From Nostoc sp. XA010 (GTDB lineage: Bacteria; Cyanobacteriota; Cyanobacteriia; Cyanobacteriales; Nostocaceae): a stretch of 64,000 nucleotides of DNA. Both the position numbers and the translations under genes were made by a program. Positions 27,368 through 35,990 of the stretch are shown piece after piece (within the stretch, counting starts at the first letter, position 1; the number at the start of each line of letters is the position of its first letter). The stretch lies in contig NZ_JAIVFX010000003.1 of NCBI RefSeq assembly GCF_020829625.1, positions 124,001-188,000 on the forward strand, given 5' to 3'. A model generated the notes under the pieces. The model had not been told where the DNA came from. It searched no databases and saw only the letters and a program-made list of their open reading frames with translations.

Positions 27368-28483
27368 CTATCTTCTCAAACTACGAGGATCAAGTGCATC
27401 TCTCAGCCCATCACCGAGTAAGTTGAATGCTAACACTGTAAGAATAATCAGCACAGCAGGCGGCCAAATTAACCAAGGTTGCAGTACTAAAATTGAAGCA
27501 TTGCTAGCCAGAGAAAGCATATTTCCCCAAGAAGGGTCTGGTTGTTGTATTCCCAAGCCGATGAGACTCAGTATTGCTTCTGCACCAATAAAGCTGGGAA
27601 TTGCAAGAGTAGCAGAGATAATTACATAACTAGCCGTTTGCGGCAAAACGTGGCGGAGGATAATATAAAGTGGGTTCGCGCCCATCGCGCGTGCCGCTTG
27701 GACAAATTCTCGCTCTTTAATTGATAGTACCTGTCCTCGAATCACCCGTGCTAAACCAGCCCAGCTAATAACCGAAGTAATCACCACAATCAGCAAAAAA
27801 CGCTGGGTACTGCTTAAACCAGGTGGTAAGACTGCTCCCAAAGTTACCAAAAGATAAATACTAGGGAAAGTCATTAGCACTTCTGCCAAGCGCATAATGA
27901 CGCTATCAGTCACACCGCCTAAATAGCCGGAAATTCCCCCGATGATCAAACCGAGGGGGTAGGTAATGATAATGCCAAAAATTCCGATAAACATACTGAT
28001 GCGACCGCCATGCAGTAGGCGACTGAATTGGTCGCGGCTTTGGTCATCAGTGCCCAAGATGTTGAAGTTTGCCCCAGTTGTTGTGCCAAATAAATGCCAA
28101 TTTAAGGGAATACCAGGAAAGATTGTGACCTCATCCCACTTTGGGGGTAAGGGCAAACTCATCTGCAACAATCGGTATTCTGGCCCAGAGACAAATAGAC
28201 GCAGGGGTGATGGCTTTGTTAAGTCTACAATGAGTTCGCGATCGCCTGTTTCTAAATTCGTGTCTCCCTGAGTCGTCGGGTAAATATACGGCCCGATAAA
28301 CTGCCCTGACTTAGAAACCCAATGTATCTTAGTTGGTGGCAGCAATGAACCATTGGGCTGTGAAGCATAGGGGTCATAAGGAGCCACGAAATCTGCTGCA
28401 ATTACTGCTATGTAGAAAACTAACAGCAAAATTGCCCCAAATCGTGCCAAAGGATTTTTCTTGAGTCGTCGCCACCAATCCAT
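27368..28483 (-). CDS. Peptide ABC transporter permease, DppC/OppC type
   Basis: A 371-aa permease. It has an N-terminal OppC helix (KKNPLARFGAILLLVFYIAVIAADFVAPYDPY, about 9-40) and a long periplasmic insert (about 45-155) typical of cyanobacterial members. After FNILGTDDQSRDQFSRLLHGGRISMFIGIFG come the core helices and the coupling loop EREFVQAARAMGANPLYIILRHVLPQ (about 257-282). It ends LGDGLRDALDPRSLRR, the family signature. It presumably pairs with the DppB-like permease at 25403, but it is on the opposite strand and needs its own promoter. Confidence 0.92.
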   Translation of the reverse strand: MDWWRRLKKNPLARFGAILLLVFYIAVIAADFVAPYDPYASQPNGSLLPPTKIHWVSKSGQFIGPYIYPTTQGDTNLETGDRELIVDLTKPSPLRLFVSGPEYRLLQMSLPLPPKWDEVTIFPGIPLNWHLFGTTTGANFNILGTDDQSRDQFSRLLHGGRISMFIGIFGIIITYPLGLIIGGISGYLGGVTDSVIMRLAEVLMTFPSIYLLVTLGAVLPPGLSSTQRFLLIVVITSVISWAGLARVIRGQVLSIKEREFVQAARAMGANPLYIILRHVLPQTASYVIISATLAIPSFIGAEAILSLIGLGIQQPDPSWGNMLSLASNASILVLQPWLIWPPAVLIILTVLAFNLLGDGLRDALDPRSLRR

Positions 28484-28574
28484 AGTAGTTAGGAGTTATA
28501 AATTAGGATTTATGAGTTATTAAACTTTTATCTTAATTCATAACTCCTGTACAAACGCGATTAATCGCGTCTCT

Positions 28575-29456
28575 CTAATTCCCAACTCCTAATTTTTCTA
28601 AATACCGTTGCTGTTCTTCCTGTTGTTTTTCATGTTCCACAACAAACACGTTTGAGTAGAGATTAGCCAGAATTTGTTTTCCCTGTTGTGTCAGTGATAG
28701 ATAATGCAGTCCCTCTTGGATATAGGGATAGACGCCATTCCAGTAAAACTTAGCATAGTTATTACGTAAATCAGCAGGGGTTTTATAGCCTAAAACTTTA
28801 TTTACTCCAGTTTCTTCAAACTCGTAAAATAAAGAAGTAATTTTCTTCAGATAACGTGGGTCGCTTAGTTGACCAATCAAATCAGCAGCACGGACTAATC
28901 CTGCAAAACACCTTGTATCTTGATGATCTTCTGCCGCAGGCACGGGAAATCGAGTCAATTCAATATTGCTCTTAATTGCCTCAGCATCTATTAACTTGTG
29001 ACCTCCAAAACGTTCATCAATAAAAAGCTTGGCTCTATCAACATGATATGGCGTCAGACTGGCATCAGAAGCACCAGGAGCTACAGAAATCATTTTGCCA
29101 TTTTTACCTGTGGAATATAAGTTTGCTGTCTCTCGGTCTTGTCGGCAAACTCCCTTAACGTAGCCAATATCATGAGACACCAAGGAAATGATACAATGCA
29201 GCCAGTCTTCACTGGAAACACCACCTTCCCTAATGTGTTTGCCACGTAAGATTTCTTGCCCCACCAGGGTTACAAGGACTGTGTGTTCAACATTGTGATA
29301 AAGAGCATCGCTATTGGCAATGTTTTCTAAAGCCATGTTACCAGCCCAGGCGATAATGTCCTGATAATCATTTTTGAAGCAGCCGTAGGTGCGACGGTAG
29401 CCTTCTCGAATTTCATTTACAAAGGCATCAATTAAAATTTCAGTGGCATTAAACAT
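28575..29456 (-). CDS. HD-domain phosphohydrolase-like protein
   Basis: A 293-aa cytoplasmic protein with an HD metal-binding core: ALYHNVEHTVLVTLVGQEI (His54, His58), SLVSHDIGYVKG (His95-Asp96), and a later Asp in VRAADLIGQLSD (about 201). These are the ligands expected for an HD phosphohydrolase, a superfamily that acts on nucleotides or cyclic dinucleotides. No GYP motif or partner domain is present, so the substrate is unknown. Similar proteins are, to my knowledge, conserved in cyanobacteria. It lies 91 bp downstream of the DppC-like gene start on the same strand, probably as a separate unit. Confidence 0.8.
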   Translation of the reverse strand: MFNATEILIDAFVNEIREGYRRTYGCFKNDYQDIIAWAGNMALENIANSDALYHNVEHTVLVTLVGQEILRGKHIREGGVSSEDWLHCIISLVSHDIGYVKGVCRQDRETANLYSTGKNGKMISVAPGASDASLTPYHVDRAKLFIDERFGGHKLIDAEAIKSNIELTRFPVPAAEDHQDTRCFAGLVRAADLIGQLSDPRYLKKITSLFYEFEETGVNKVLGYKTPADLRNNYAKFYWNGVYPYIQEGLHYLSLTQQGKQILANLYSNVFVVEHEKQQEEQQRYLEKLGVGN

Positions 29457-30145
29457 ATCTGGTTACTCTGGTAAATACCAATTATTTATTGATTTGATTT
29501 CAAAATTCCATAATCAGGCTCGCCCTTGCTGGGATTTAACCTCACTTTTATTCATTTCTCCTTCTAAAAGAGAGGCTTAAAAAGCTGACTATTTCATCGC
29601 TCCCCCTTCGGAGGGAGGCTGGGTAGGAGAGGTTCGTCAAACTCACATGAATTTAAGACAATATATTTTGCTCCTTTGTAACTCATGTGTAGCTGCGGAC
29701 GCTAGCTTGTCCTATCCCTAAATTGCATAGTAGAGAATGGTTTCCTGATGACACAAAGGCTTCAGAGGAATTATCGATGCCGGACAAAAATATTTATTTG
29801 ATATAACTTTATACATAAAAGGCTGGATTTTAAATTAGATAAATCTAGATTCGCTTTACTAGTTTTTCATATCTAACCATTGGTTGACGGTGATCTAAAT
29901 ACATATATTGTGTGACCTTGAGTAACTAGATGAGATAAAATAATTTTTGTATCATAATTTACATAAGTTTGTTTAAGCTTTTTTGGCTAGTAATTACTTT
30001 TAGAAGGCTTGTTTTATTTATACATTGATATATAAAAGACATTTACTATGAAATGCGTCATAGTTGATATGAAGTAAATAAACTTCAAGTTTTCTTAAGA
30101 AAATACCAAGATTGGTATGCGTAGACAGAAAGTGGAGGTAGGACT
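29457..30145. other. Gene-free region upstream of the efflux operon
   Basis: A 689-bp AT-rich stretch, divergent between the HD gene and the RND operon, expected to hold promoters for both. I saw no ORF or RNA gene. GTGGAGGTAGGACT immediately before 30146 is the ribosome binding region of the adaptor gene. Confidence 0.5.
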
Positions 30146-31603
30146 GTGAGCGATGATAGTGTTTCAGAAGTCGAGGTGAATAAACCTGTAACATCTGAAG
30201 ATGCTAGCTTTTTGAGCAAATCGGATCAAAAACCAACCAGGGCATGGTTGAAACCATTATTTTTAGGTGCTGGTTTAGGAATTGTGATCGCCTTTGGTGG
30301 GATGGGTATATTAAGTCGTCTTTCACCTCGTCAACCAAGCGCGGTAGCGGATAAAAAAGTTAACCCAGCAATGACAGTTACCATCGCCACAGTAGAAACC
30401 GCCCGTGTTTTCCGTACCCTCAAAACTACTGGAACTGTTGCAGCACGCGATTTAATTCCAGTTTTACCGCAGACAAACGGCTTACAAATTAAAAGCATCC
30501 CCGAAGATGTAAAAGAAGGGACTTTTGTCAAAAAAGGTCAGGTATTGGCGGTGTTGGATGGTTCTATATTGCAAAGCCAAATTAGCCAAGCCAAAGCAGA
30601 TGTGGAATCAAAACAAGCAGATGTGGAATCAAAACAAGCAGATTTCGCAGCCAAGCAGGCAGATTTGGCATCAAATAAAGCCATAGTCCAGCAAAAAAAA
30701 GCAGATTTAGCTCAAGCTAAGGCGAAGTTAGAAGAAGCAACCAAGAATTATCAGCGCTATCAACAACTCGCTGACTCTGGGACCATTAGTAAGCAAGAAC
30801 TCGATACTCGTTCTTACGCTGTGAAAACTGCTGTAGAAGTTGTGAATCTGTCCCAAGAAAATGTGCGTAGTGCCCAAGCTAATATCGGCAGCGCCCAAGC
30901 TAATATTGGTAACGCCCAAGCTATCATCAACAAAGCCAAAGCCGATGTCAAGAGTAGTGCTGCTAGGGTGCAACAACTACAAACTCAGTTGGGACAAACT
31001 GTGGTGCGATCGCCCGTTGCTGGAGTAATAGCTGAGAAACTTGCCAGAATAGGCGATGTGACTGGTGTACCGCCGCAAACCCAGGTGGGAACTGTGATTG
31101 GTGGCACACAAAAGCTATTTTCGATTATCCGAGATGAGAAGTTAGAACTTCAAGCGAAAGTACCCGAAATTCAACTAAATCAAGTGAAAATTGGGGCATC
31201 TGTGCAAATTACTTCTGATGTCGATCAGCGCATGCGATCGCAAGGACGAGTCAGAGAGATACAGCCACAGGTAAACGATCAAAGGCGGGAGGCTACAGTC
31301 AAAATTGACTTACCGCCAACAACTTTACTTAAACCAGGGATGTTTGCTAGTGCTTCAATTACTACTAACTCAGGGATGAAGATAGTAGTACCGCAAAAAG
31401 CAGTGCAATCTCAAGCAGACTCAAGTGTAATTGTATTCACCTTATCGAGTGGAGATATAGTCCGCAGCCAAAAAGTAGAATTAGGAGATCCTGCCAATGA
31501 CGATAAAGTGGAAATTAAAAGCGGGTTGCAATTAGGCGATCGCGTCATAGTGGATGGTGCAGGATATCTCAAAGATGGTGATAAGGTTCGAGTGGCAATT
31601 TGA
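30146..31603 (+). CDS. RND efflux periplasmic adaptor (HlyD/MFP family)
   Basis: A 485-aa membrane-fusion protein linking an RND pump to an outer-membrane channel. It has a cytoplasmic N-terminus with a membrane anchor at about 38-58 (LKPLFLGAGLGIVIAFGGMGIL) and a first lipoyl half GLQIKSIPEDVKEGTFVKKGQVLAVLDGS. A long alpha-hairpin follows (about 145-275) with internal heptad-like duplications (AKADVESKQADVESKQADFAAKQADL; SAQANIGSAQANIGNAQAII). The second lipoyl half (VVRSPVAGVIAEKLARIGDVTG), barrel and membrane-proximal domains complete it. The start is GTG, with GGAGG 7-8 bases upstream. The RND pump gene follows 79 bp downstream. Confidence 0.92.
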   Translation: MSDDSVSEVEVNKPVTSEDASFLSKSDQKPTRAWLKPLFLGAGLGIVIAFGGMGILSRLSPRQPSAVADKKVNPAMTVTIATVETARVFRTLKTTGTVAARDLIPVLPQTNGLQIKSIPEDVKEGTFVKKGQVLAVLDGSILQSQISQAKADVESKQADVESKQADFAAKQADLASNKAIVQQKKADLAQAKAKLEEATKNYQRYQQLADSGTISKQELDTRSYAVKTAVEVVNLSQENVRSAQANIGSAQANIGNAQAIINKAKADVKSSAARVQQLQTQLGQTVVRSPVAGVIAEKLARIGDVTGVPPQTQVGTVIGGTQKLFSIIRDEKLELQAKVPEIQLNQVKIGASVQITSDVDQRMRSQGRVREIQPQVNDQRREATVKIDLPPTTLLKPGMFASASITTNSGMKIVVPQKAVQSQADSSVIVFTLSSGDIVRSQKVELGDPANDDKVEIKSGLQLGDRVIVDGAGYLKDGDKVRVAI

Positions 31604-31682
31604 AGGGAAGGGGGAATGGGGAGAAATAACCAATGACAAATGACCAATGACAAATGCAAAATCTAAAATTTAAAATTTCCCA

Positions 31683-34600
31683 ATGTCTTTTAATATTTCA
31701 GCTTGGTCGATTAAAAAACCCGTTCCCACAATAGTTTTATTTTTAATATTGACAGTTGTAGGTTGGTTCTCCTTCATATCCTTGGGGATTGATACTAACC
31801 CAAATATTGATGTGCCGACAGTTTCGATAAAAGTCACCCAACCGGGTGCAGGCCCAGCCGAACTAGAATCTCAAGTGACGAAAAAAATTGAAGATGCCGT
31901 CGCGGGGTTGGGCAATATCGATTATATGATTTCCACCGTCAGCGATGGGAATTCTAACACGACAATCAATTTTGTTTTGGGTACAGATAGCGATCGCGCC
32001 ACCAATGATGTTCGGAATGCGATCGCTCAAATTCGCCAAGATTTACCCCAAGATATCAACGATCCAATTGTGGAACGTCTGGAATTTTCCGGCGGCCCGG
32101 TGATTACTTACGCAGTTAAATCAGATCGGCGTTCTGTAGAAGAATTAAGCAATATTGTCGATCAAACCATTAGCCGCGCCTTATTGGGAGTCCGTGGTGT
32201 AGCACAAATTCAGCGCGTGGGTGGAGTTGACCGAGAAATTCGGATTAATCTTAATCCAAACCGCTTACAATCTTTGGGTATTACCGCCACCCAGGTAAAC
32301 GACCAAATCCGTGCTTTGAACATTAACTTACCTGGGGGACGCGCCGAAGTCGGTGGTAGCGAACAAAGTATCCGCACTTTAGGGAGTGCCGCCAGTGTGG
32401 ATATGTTGAAAACCTACGAAATCCTCTTACCACAAGGCGGTTCCGTACCCTTATCCACCTTGGGAAGCGTAGAAGATAAATTTGGCGATGTGCGTCAAGC
32501 CGCCCGCTTGAATAATCAACCTGTGGTAGCTTTCCAAGTATTGCGTAGTACTGGCAGCGTTCTGGTGACTGTGGAACAAGGAGTGAAAGCAGCAGTTAAA
32601 GAACTGGAAAAAACCCTTCCCGCAGATGTCAAACTGGATTTAATTTTTACTAGAGCCGATATTGTTCGCCAATCCTACCAAAGCACCATTGATGAATTGA
32701 TTCAAGCTTCGGTGCTGGCGGTCATCGTTATTTTAGTATTTTTGCGGGACTGGCGAGCAACATTAATTACGGCTGTTGCCTTACCTTTGTCAATAATTCC
32801 CACCTTCGCAGTGCAGCAAGCCCTTGGTTACACCCTCAACAACATGACTTTGTTGGCATTAGCACTGGCGGTGGGCAACTTGGTAGATGATGCCGTTGTG
32901 GAAATTGAAAACATGGAACGGCACATGGCTATGGGCAAGTCAGCTTGGGAAGCCTCTTTTGACTCTTCTGATGAAGTAGGATTAGCGGTAATAGCAAGTT
33001 CAGCGACAATTATTGCGGTGTTTCTGCCCGTTGCCTTTATGGGTGGGATTCCAGGGCAGTTTTTCCAACCATTTGGTGTAACCGTTGCCGTTTCCACAAT
33101 TTTCTCAACTCTAGTAGCGCGGATGGTTACGCCCATGATGGGGGCATATCTTTTAAAGGAGAACGAAGGGAGTGGGGGAACAGGGAGAACAATAAAATTC
33201 TTCAATTTTAAATTTACACTTCCAGGTAGCGGGAACGGAAGTAGAAAACCTATCACTGAAAAGCGTCGGGGTTTTCAACCTTATAGATCGCTCCTAGAGT
33301 GGGCGTTACGCCATAGATTGACAACAATGGCGATCGCTTTAGCTTTCTTCATTGCGAGTCTAACGCTGCTTCCCTTGATTCCCAAGGGTTTCGTGGATGA
33401 TGGCGATTTTGGAATTTCCAACGTATCTATAGAATTACCTCCTGGTTCCACATTAGAAGACGTTAATAAGGTAGTCACACAAGCCACTAACCTCATCCGG
33501 CAAAACCCAGTAGTTGAACGTGTACTCGCAACCGAAGAAATCAATTCTGCAAGTCTTGCGATTAATCTCAAACCTAGAGAAGAACGAAATATTTCCCAAA
33601 AACAGTTTGAAGAACAAGTACGCCCTTCCTTTGAGCAAATACCAGGAGCTAGAATTAGTTTTCAAAGTCAGTCACCAGGTGACAGTAACAAAGGTTTATC
33701 AATTGTCCTCAGAAGTGAAAATCCCGAAGCGTTAAATCAAGCTGCTAATGCCCTAGAAAAGCAGATGCGATCGCTAGCCGGATTAGTGGAAGTGTCTTCT
33801 ACTGCGAGTTTGGTTAAACCAGAGATTTTGGTAATTCCTAACCCGCAACGGGCAGCAGATTTAGGGGTGACAGTGCAAGCGATCGCTCGGACTGCTTCTC
33901 TTGCTACCATCGGCGACAATGAGGCCAACTTGGCGAAATTTAATTTAAGCGATCGCCAAATTCCCATTCGTGTGCAAATCGATCCAACAGCGCGGGCTGA
34001 CATCAACACAATCACAAATCTGCAAGTCCCCAGTCAAAATGGTAGATTGATTCCCCTCATCGCAGTTGCAGACATCCGTTTTGGGAGTGGACCTGCAACC
34101 ATCAACCGTTACGATCGCGCCCGTCAAGTTGCCGTAGAAGCCAATTTGCAAGGGATTTCTTTGGGAGAAGCAGTAGAAACAATCAACAAACTACCTGTGA
34201 TGCAAAACTTACCGCCAGGGGTAGTACAGCAACCATCCGGTAGCGCCAAAATTATGCAAGATATTTTCGGGCGCTTTGGCGGTGCATTAGGGCTGGCATT
34301 AATGTGTATCTATGCAATTCTGGTGCTGTTGTATAACAACTTCCTGCATCCGTTGTCGATTATGGCAGCGTTGCCCTTTTGTTTAGGCGGCGCACTGGTA
34401 GCCTTAATGGTTGCTCAAAAACCCTTGGGAATATATGCCTTGATTGGTGTCGTGTTGCTGTTGGGAATTGTCACCAAAAACTCCATTCTGTTAGTGGACT
34501 ATACAATCATCAACATGCAGGAAGGTAAAACCCAACGTCAGGCACTTGTCGAATCGGGTGTGTCACGTCTGCGTCCGATTTTAATGACTTCTTTGGCAAC

Positions 34601-34808
34601 GATCGCAGGGACTCTGCCTTTAGCATTAGGAATTGGTGCGGGTTCTGAAGTTCGCCAACCAATGGGAATTGCCATCATGGGCGGTTTCACAACTTCCACC
34701 CTGCTGACACTAGTGGTAGTGCCAGTGATATTTAGCTACATTGACAACTTCCAAACTTGGATTATGGATAGATTGCGCTATGGCTTTGGTAAGAAACCAT
34801 CGCGTTAA
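31683..34808 (+). CDS. RND multidrug efflux pump (AcrB/HAE1 type)
   Basis: A 1041-aa inner-membrane proton antiporter with the RND layout of 12 helices and two large periplasmic loops. Seen: TM1 (PVPTIVLFLILTVVGWFSFISLGID), the helix-4 proton-relay Asp pair in LALAVGNLVDDAVVEIEN (about 400-417), RDWRATLITAVALPLSIIPTF, and the second-half motifs LPFCLGGALVALMVAQKPLGIYALIGVVLLLGIVTKNSILLVDY and ESGVSRLRPILMTSLATIAGTLPLALG. The linker after helix 6 is low-complexity (KENEGSGGTGRTIKFFNFKFTLPGSGNGSRK, about 494-524). The substrate is unknown. No TolC-type gene is adjacent, so the channel must come from elsewhere. Confidence 0.95.
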   Translation: MSFNISAWSIKKPVPTIVLFLILTVVGWFSFISLGIDTNPNIDVPTVSIKVTQPGAGPAELESQVTKKIEDAVAGLGNIDYMISTVSDGNSNTTINFVLGTDSDRATNDVRNAIAQIRQDLPQDINDPIVERLEFSGGPVITYAVKSDRRSVEELSNIVDQTISRALLGVRGVAQIQRVGGVDREIRINLNPNRLQSLGITATQVNDQIRALNINLPGGRAEVGGSEQSIRTLGSAASVDMLKTYEILLPQGGSVPLSTLGSVEDKFGDVRQAARLNNQPVVAFQVLRSTGSVLVTVEQGVKAAVKELEKTLPADVKLDLIFTRADIVRQSYQSTIDELIQASVLAVIVILVFLRDWRATLITAVALPLSIIPTFAVQQALGYTLNNMTLLALALAVGNLVDDAVVEIENMERHMAMGKSAWEASFDSSDEVGLAVIASSATIIAVFLPVAFMGGIPGQFFQPFGVTVAVSTIFSTLVARMVTPMMGAYLLKENEGSGGTGRTIKFFNFKFTLPGSGNGSRKPITEKRRGFQPYRSLLEWALRHRLTTMAIALAFFIASLTLLPLIPKGFVDDGDFGISNVSIELPPGSTLEDVNKVVTQATNLIRQNPVVERVLATEEINSASLAINLKPREERNISQKQFEEQVRPSFEQIPGARISFQSQSPGDSNKGLSIVLRSENPEALNQAANALEKQMRSLAGLVEVSSTASLVKPEILVIPNPQRAADLGVTVQAIARTASLATIGDNEANLAKFNLSDRQIPIRVQIDPTARADINTITNLQVPSQNGRLIPLIAVADIRFGSGPATINRYDRARQVAVEANLQGISLGEAVETINKLPVMQNLPPGVVQQPSGSAKIMQDIFGRFGGALGLALMCIYAILVLLYNNFLHPLSIMAALPFCLGGALVALMVAQKPLGIYALIGVVLLLGIVTKNSILLVDYTIINMQEGKTQRQALVESGVSRLRPILMTSLATIAGTLPLALGIGAGSEVRQPMGIAIMGGFTTSTLLTLVVVPVIFSYIDNFQTWIMDRLRYGFGKKPSR

Positions 34809-34943
34809 TAATAAAAATAATAAAGACGCGATAAATCGCCGTCTCTACAATCAAATCGTATTGCTTCCGCCCCTGTGCCTCTTGTGCGATCGCATTTACC
34901 AATGGGAATCATAACAAACAGATTCACCTAGAGTAAATAACCA

Positions 34944-35420
34944 ATGGCTTACCAAAACATTACCGCTTCCCTTTCCGCAGCAGATATCCAAGAAATTAAA
35001 GCAGCCTTTGCGACTATTGAAGCAAAGTTACCCTTTCTCGTGACTCTGAGTGCAGAAGAACGACGCAACTTATTTAAGATGGGCGATAAAAGACTAGCTT
35101 TTGTCAACAATAGCCTGATTGCTGCCCAATCTAACCGAGACATTTTACCAGCCAGCTTTGATTTAGACGAATTTGTGCGGGATTATCAACTAGCTGCTAA
35201 CCTCACCGAAGTTTTGATTGGACTGCGACAACTGACAGAACAGGTAGATGATACCCTGATGGCAGTCGGTAGCGAAGCAATGGGTAGCAGTTTGACAGTT
35301 TATGATTATGTGAAGACTGCTGCTAAGAAAACTCCAGGTTTAAAAACTATTGCTGAACAGTTAGGCGAACGGTTTAAAGCTATAAAAAGTAAACCGGCAA
35401 AACCTGCATCTAATTCATAG
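34944..35420 (+). CDS. Conserved hypothetical protein, all-helical
   Basis: A 158-aa soluble, mostly helical protein: AADIQEIKAAFATIEAKLPFLVTLSAEERRNLFKMGDKRLAFVNN..., and a Lys/Pro/Ala-rich tail. I do not recognise a named domain, but the opening (determining lengths of alternating helices, NLFKMGDKRLAFV) resembles small conserved proteins found in cyanobacteria and Bacteroidetes. It follows the RND gene by 135 bp on the same strand. Codon use matches neighbours. Function unknown. Confidence 0.7.
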   Translation: MAYQNITASLSAADIQEIKAAFATIEAKLPFLVTLSAEERRNLFKMGDKRLAFVNNSLIAAQSNRDILPASFDLDEFVRDYQLAANLTEVLIGLRQLTEQVDDTLMAVGSEAMGSSLTVYDYVKTAAKKTPGLKTIAEQLGERFKAIKSKPAKPASNS

Positions 35421-35449
35421 GTGTAAACATTGCCAGATCCTCATGTAGA

Positions 35450-35467
35450 GACGCGATTTATCGCGTC
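35450..35467. repeat. Short palindrome (REP-like)
   Basis: GACGCGAT-TT-ATCGCGTC forms an 8-bp stem, within the dispersed context GTAGAGACGCGATTTATCGC. Related copies appear at about 34834, 35490 and 28554, and a variant at 47863. Confidence 0.7.
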
Positions 35468-35554
35468 TAAAAAACTGGCATGTTAGAGAGACGGGATAAA
35501 TCGCCATCTTTACAGAGAATATACTCGTCAATTATTCCTTGACAGACTAATATT

Positions 35555-35577
35555 TTCGATTTGTGTGTACACTGTAG
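35555..35577 (+). repeat. Left member of an inverted repeat pair flanking the HEAT-NACHT gene
   Basis: TTCGATTTGTGTGTACAC followed by TGTAG. Its inverse is at 37891-37913 (22 of 23 bases). The core GTGTACAC is itself palindromic, but the match extends well beyond it. Confidence 0.7.
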
Positions 35578-35646
35578 CTCCGACTCGGAGAGGGACGGAC
35601 TTAAACTTTAGTTTAAGGCAGCAAGAGGTTTATCAAATTTACGTCA

Positions 35647-35897
35647 AATGAGTCTTTGATACTCGTAAATGAACCTCAGAGCTTCGTGAATGAACCTCAA
35701 AGCTTCGTCGATGAACCTCAGAGCTTCGTCGATGAACCTCAGAGCTTCGTGAATGAACCTCAAAGCTTCGTCGATGAACCTCAGAGCTTCGTCGATGAAC
35801 CTCAGAGCTTCGTGAATGAACCTCAAAGCACCGTCGATGAACCTCAAAGCATCGTCGATGAACCTCAAAGCTTCGTTAATGAGTCTTTAATACCCGT
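35647..35897. repeat. 21-bp tandem repeat (minisatellite), about 12 units
   Basis: Ten clear units of (A/G)ATGAACCTCA(A/G)AGCTTCGT(G/C) run from 35668 to 35877. Diverged units (AATGAGTCTTTGATACTCGT and AATGAGTCTTTAATACCCGT) flank them. GTG-AAT, GTC-GAT, GTC-GAT junctions recur every three units, giving a 63-bp higher-order period. Both strands stay open (plus DEPQSFV, minus DEALRFI heptads), but no start, signal or family supports a real gene. Confidence 0.9.
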
Positions 35898-35990
35898 CCA
35901 CAAGCATTAGAGGCTCTAAATCAGGAATTAGGAATTGCAAGCTTGGTATTATACCGATAGCCGCGGTAATCTGCCGCCTTGCCCTGATTT

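Noticed and set aside
35644..35910. Frames of DEPQSFV and DEALRFI heptads on both strands
   Set aside because: Generated by the 21-bp minisatellite; open on both strands because the unit lacks stops, with no gene-like start or signal.
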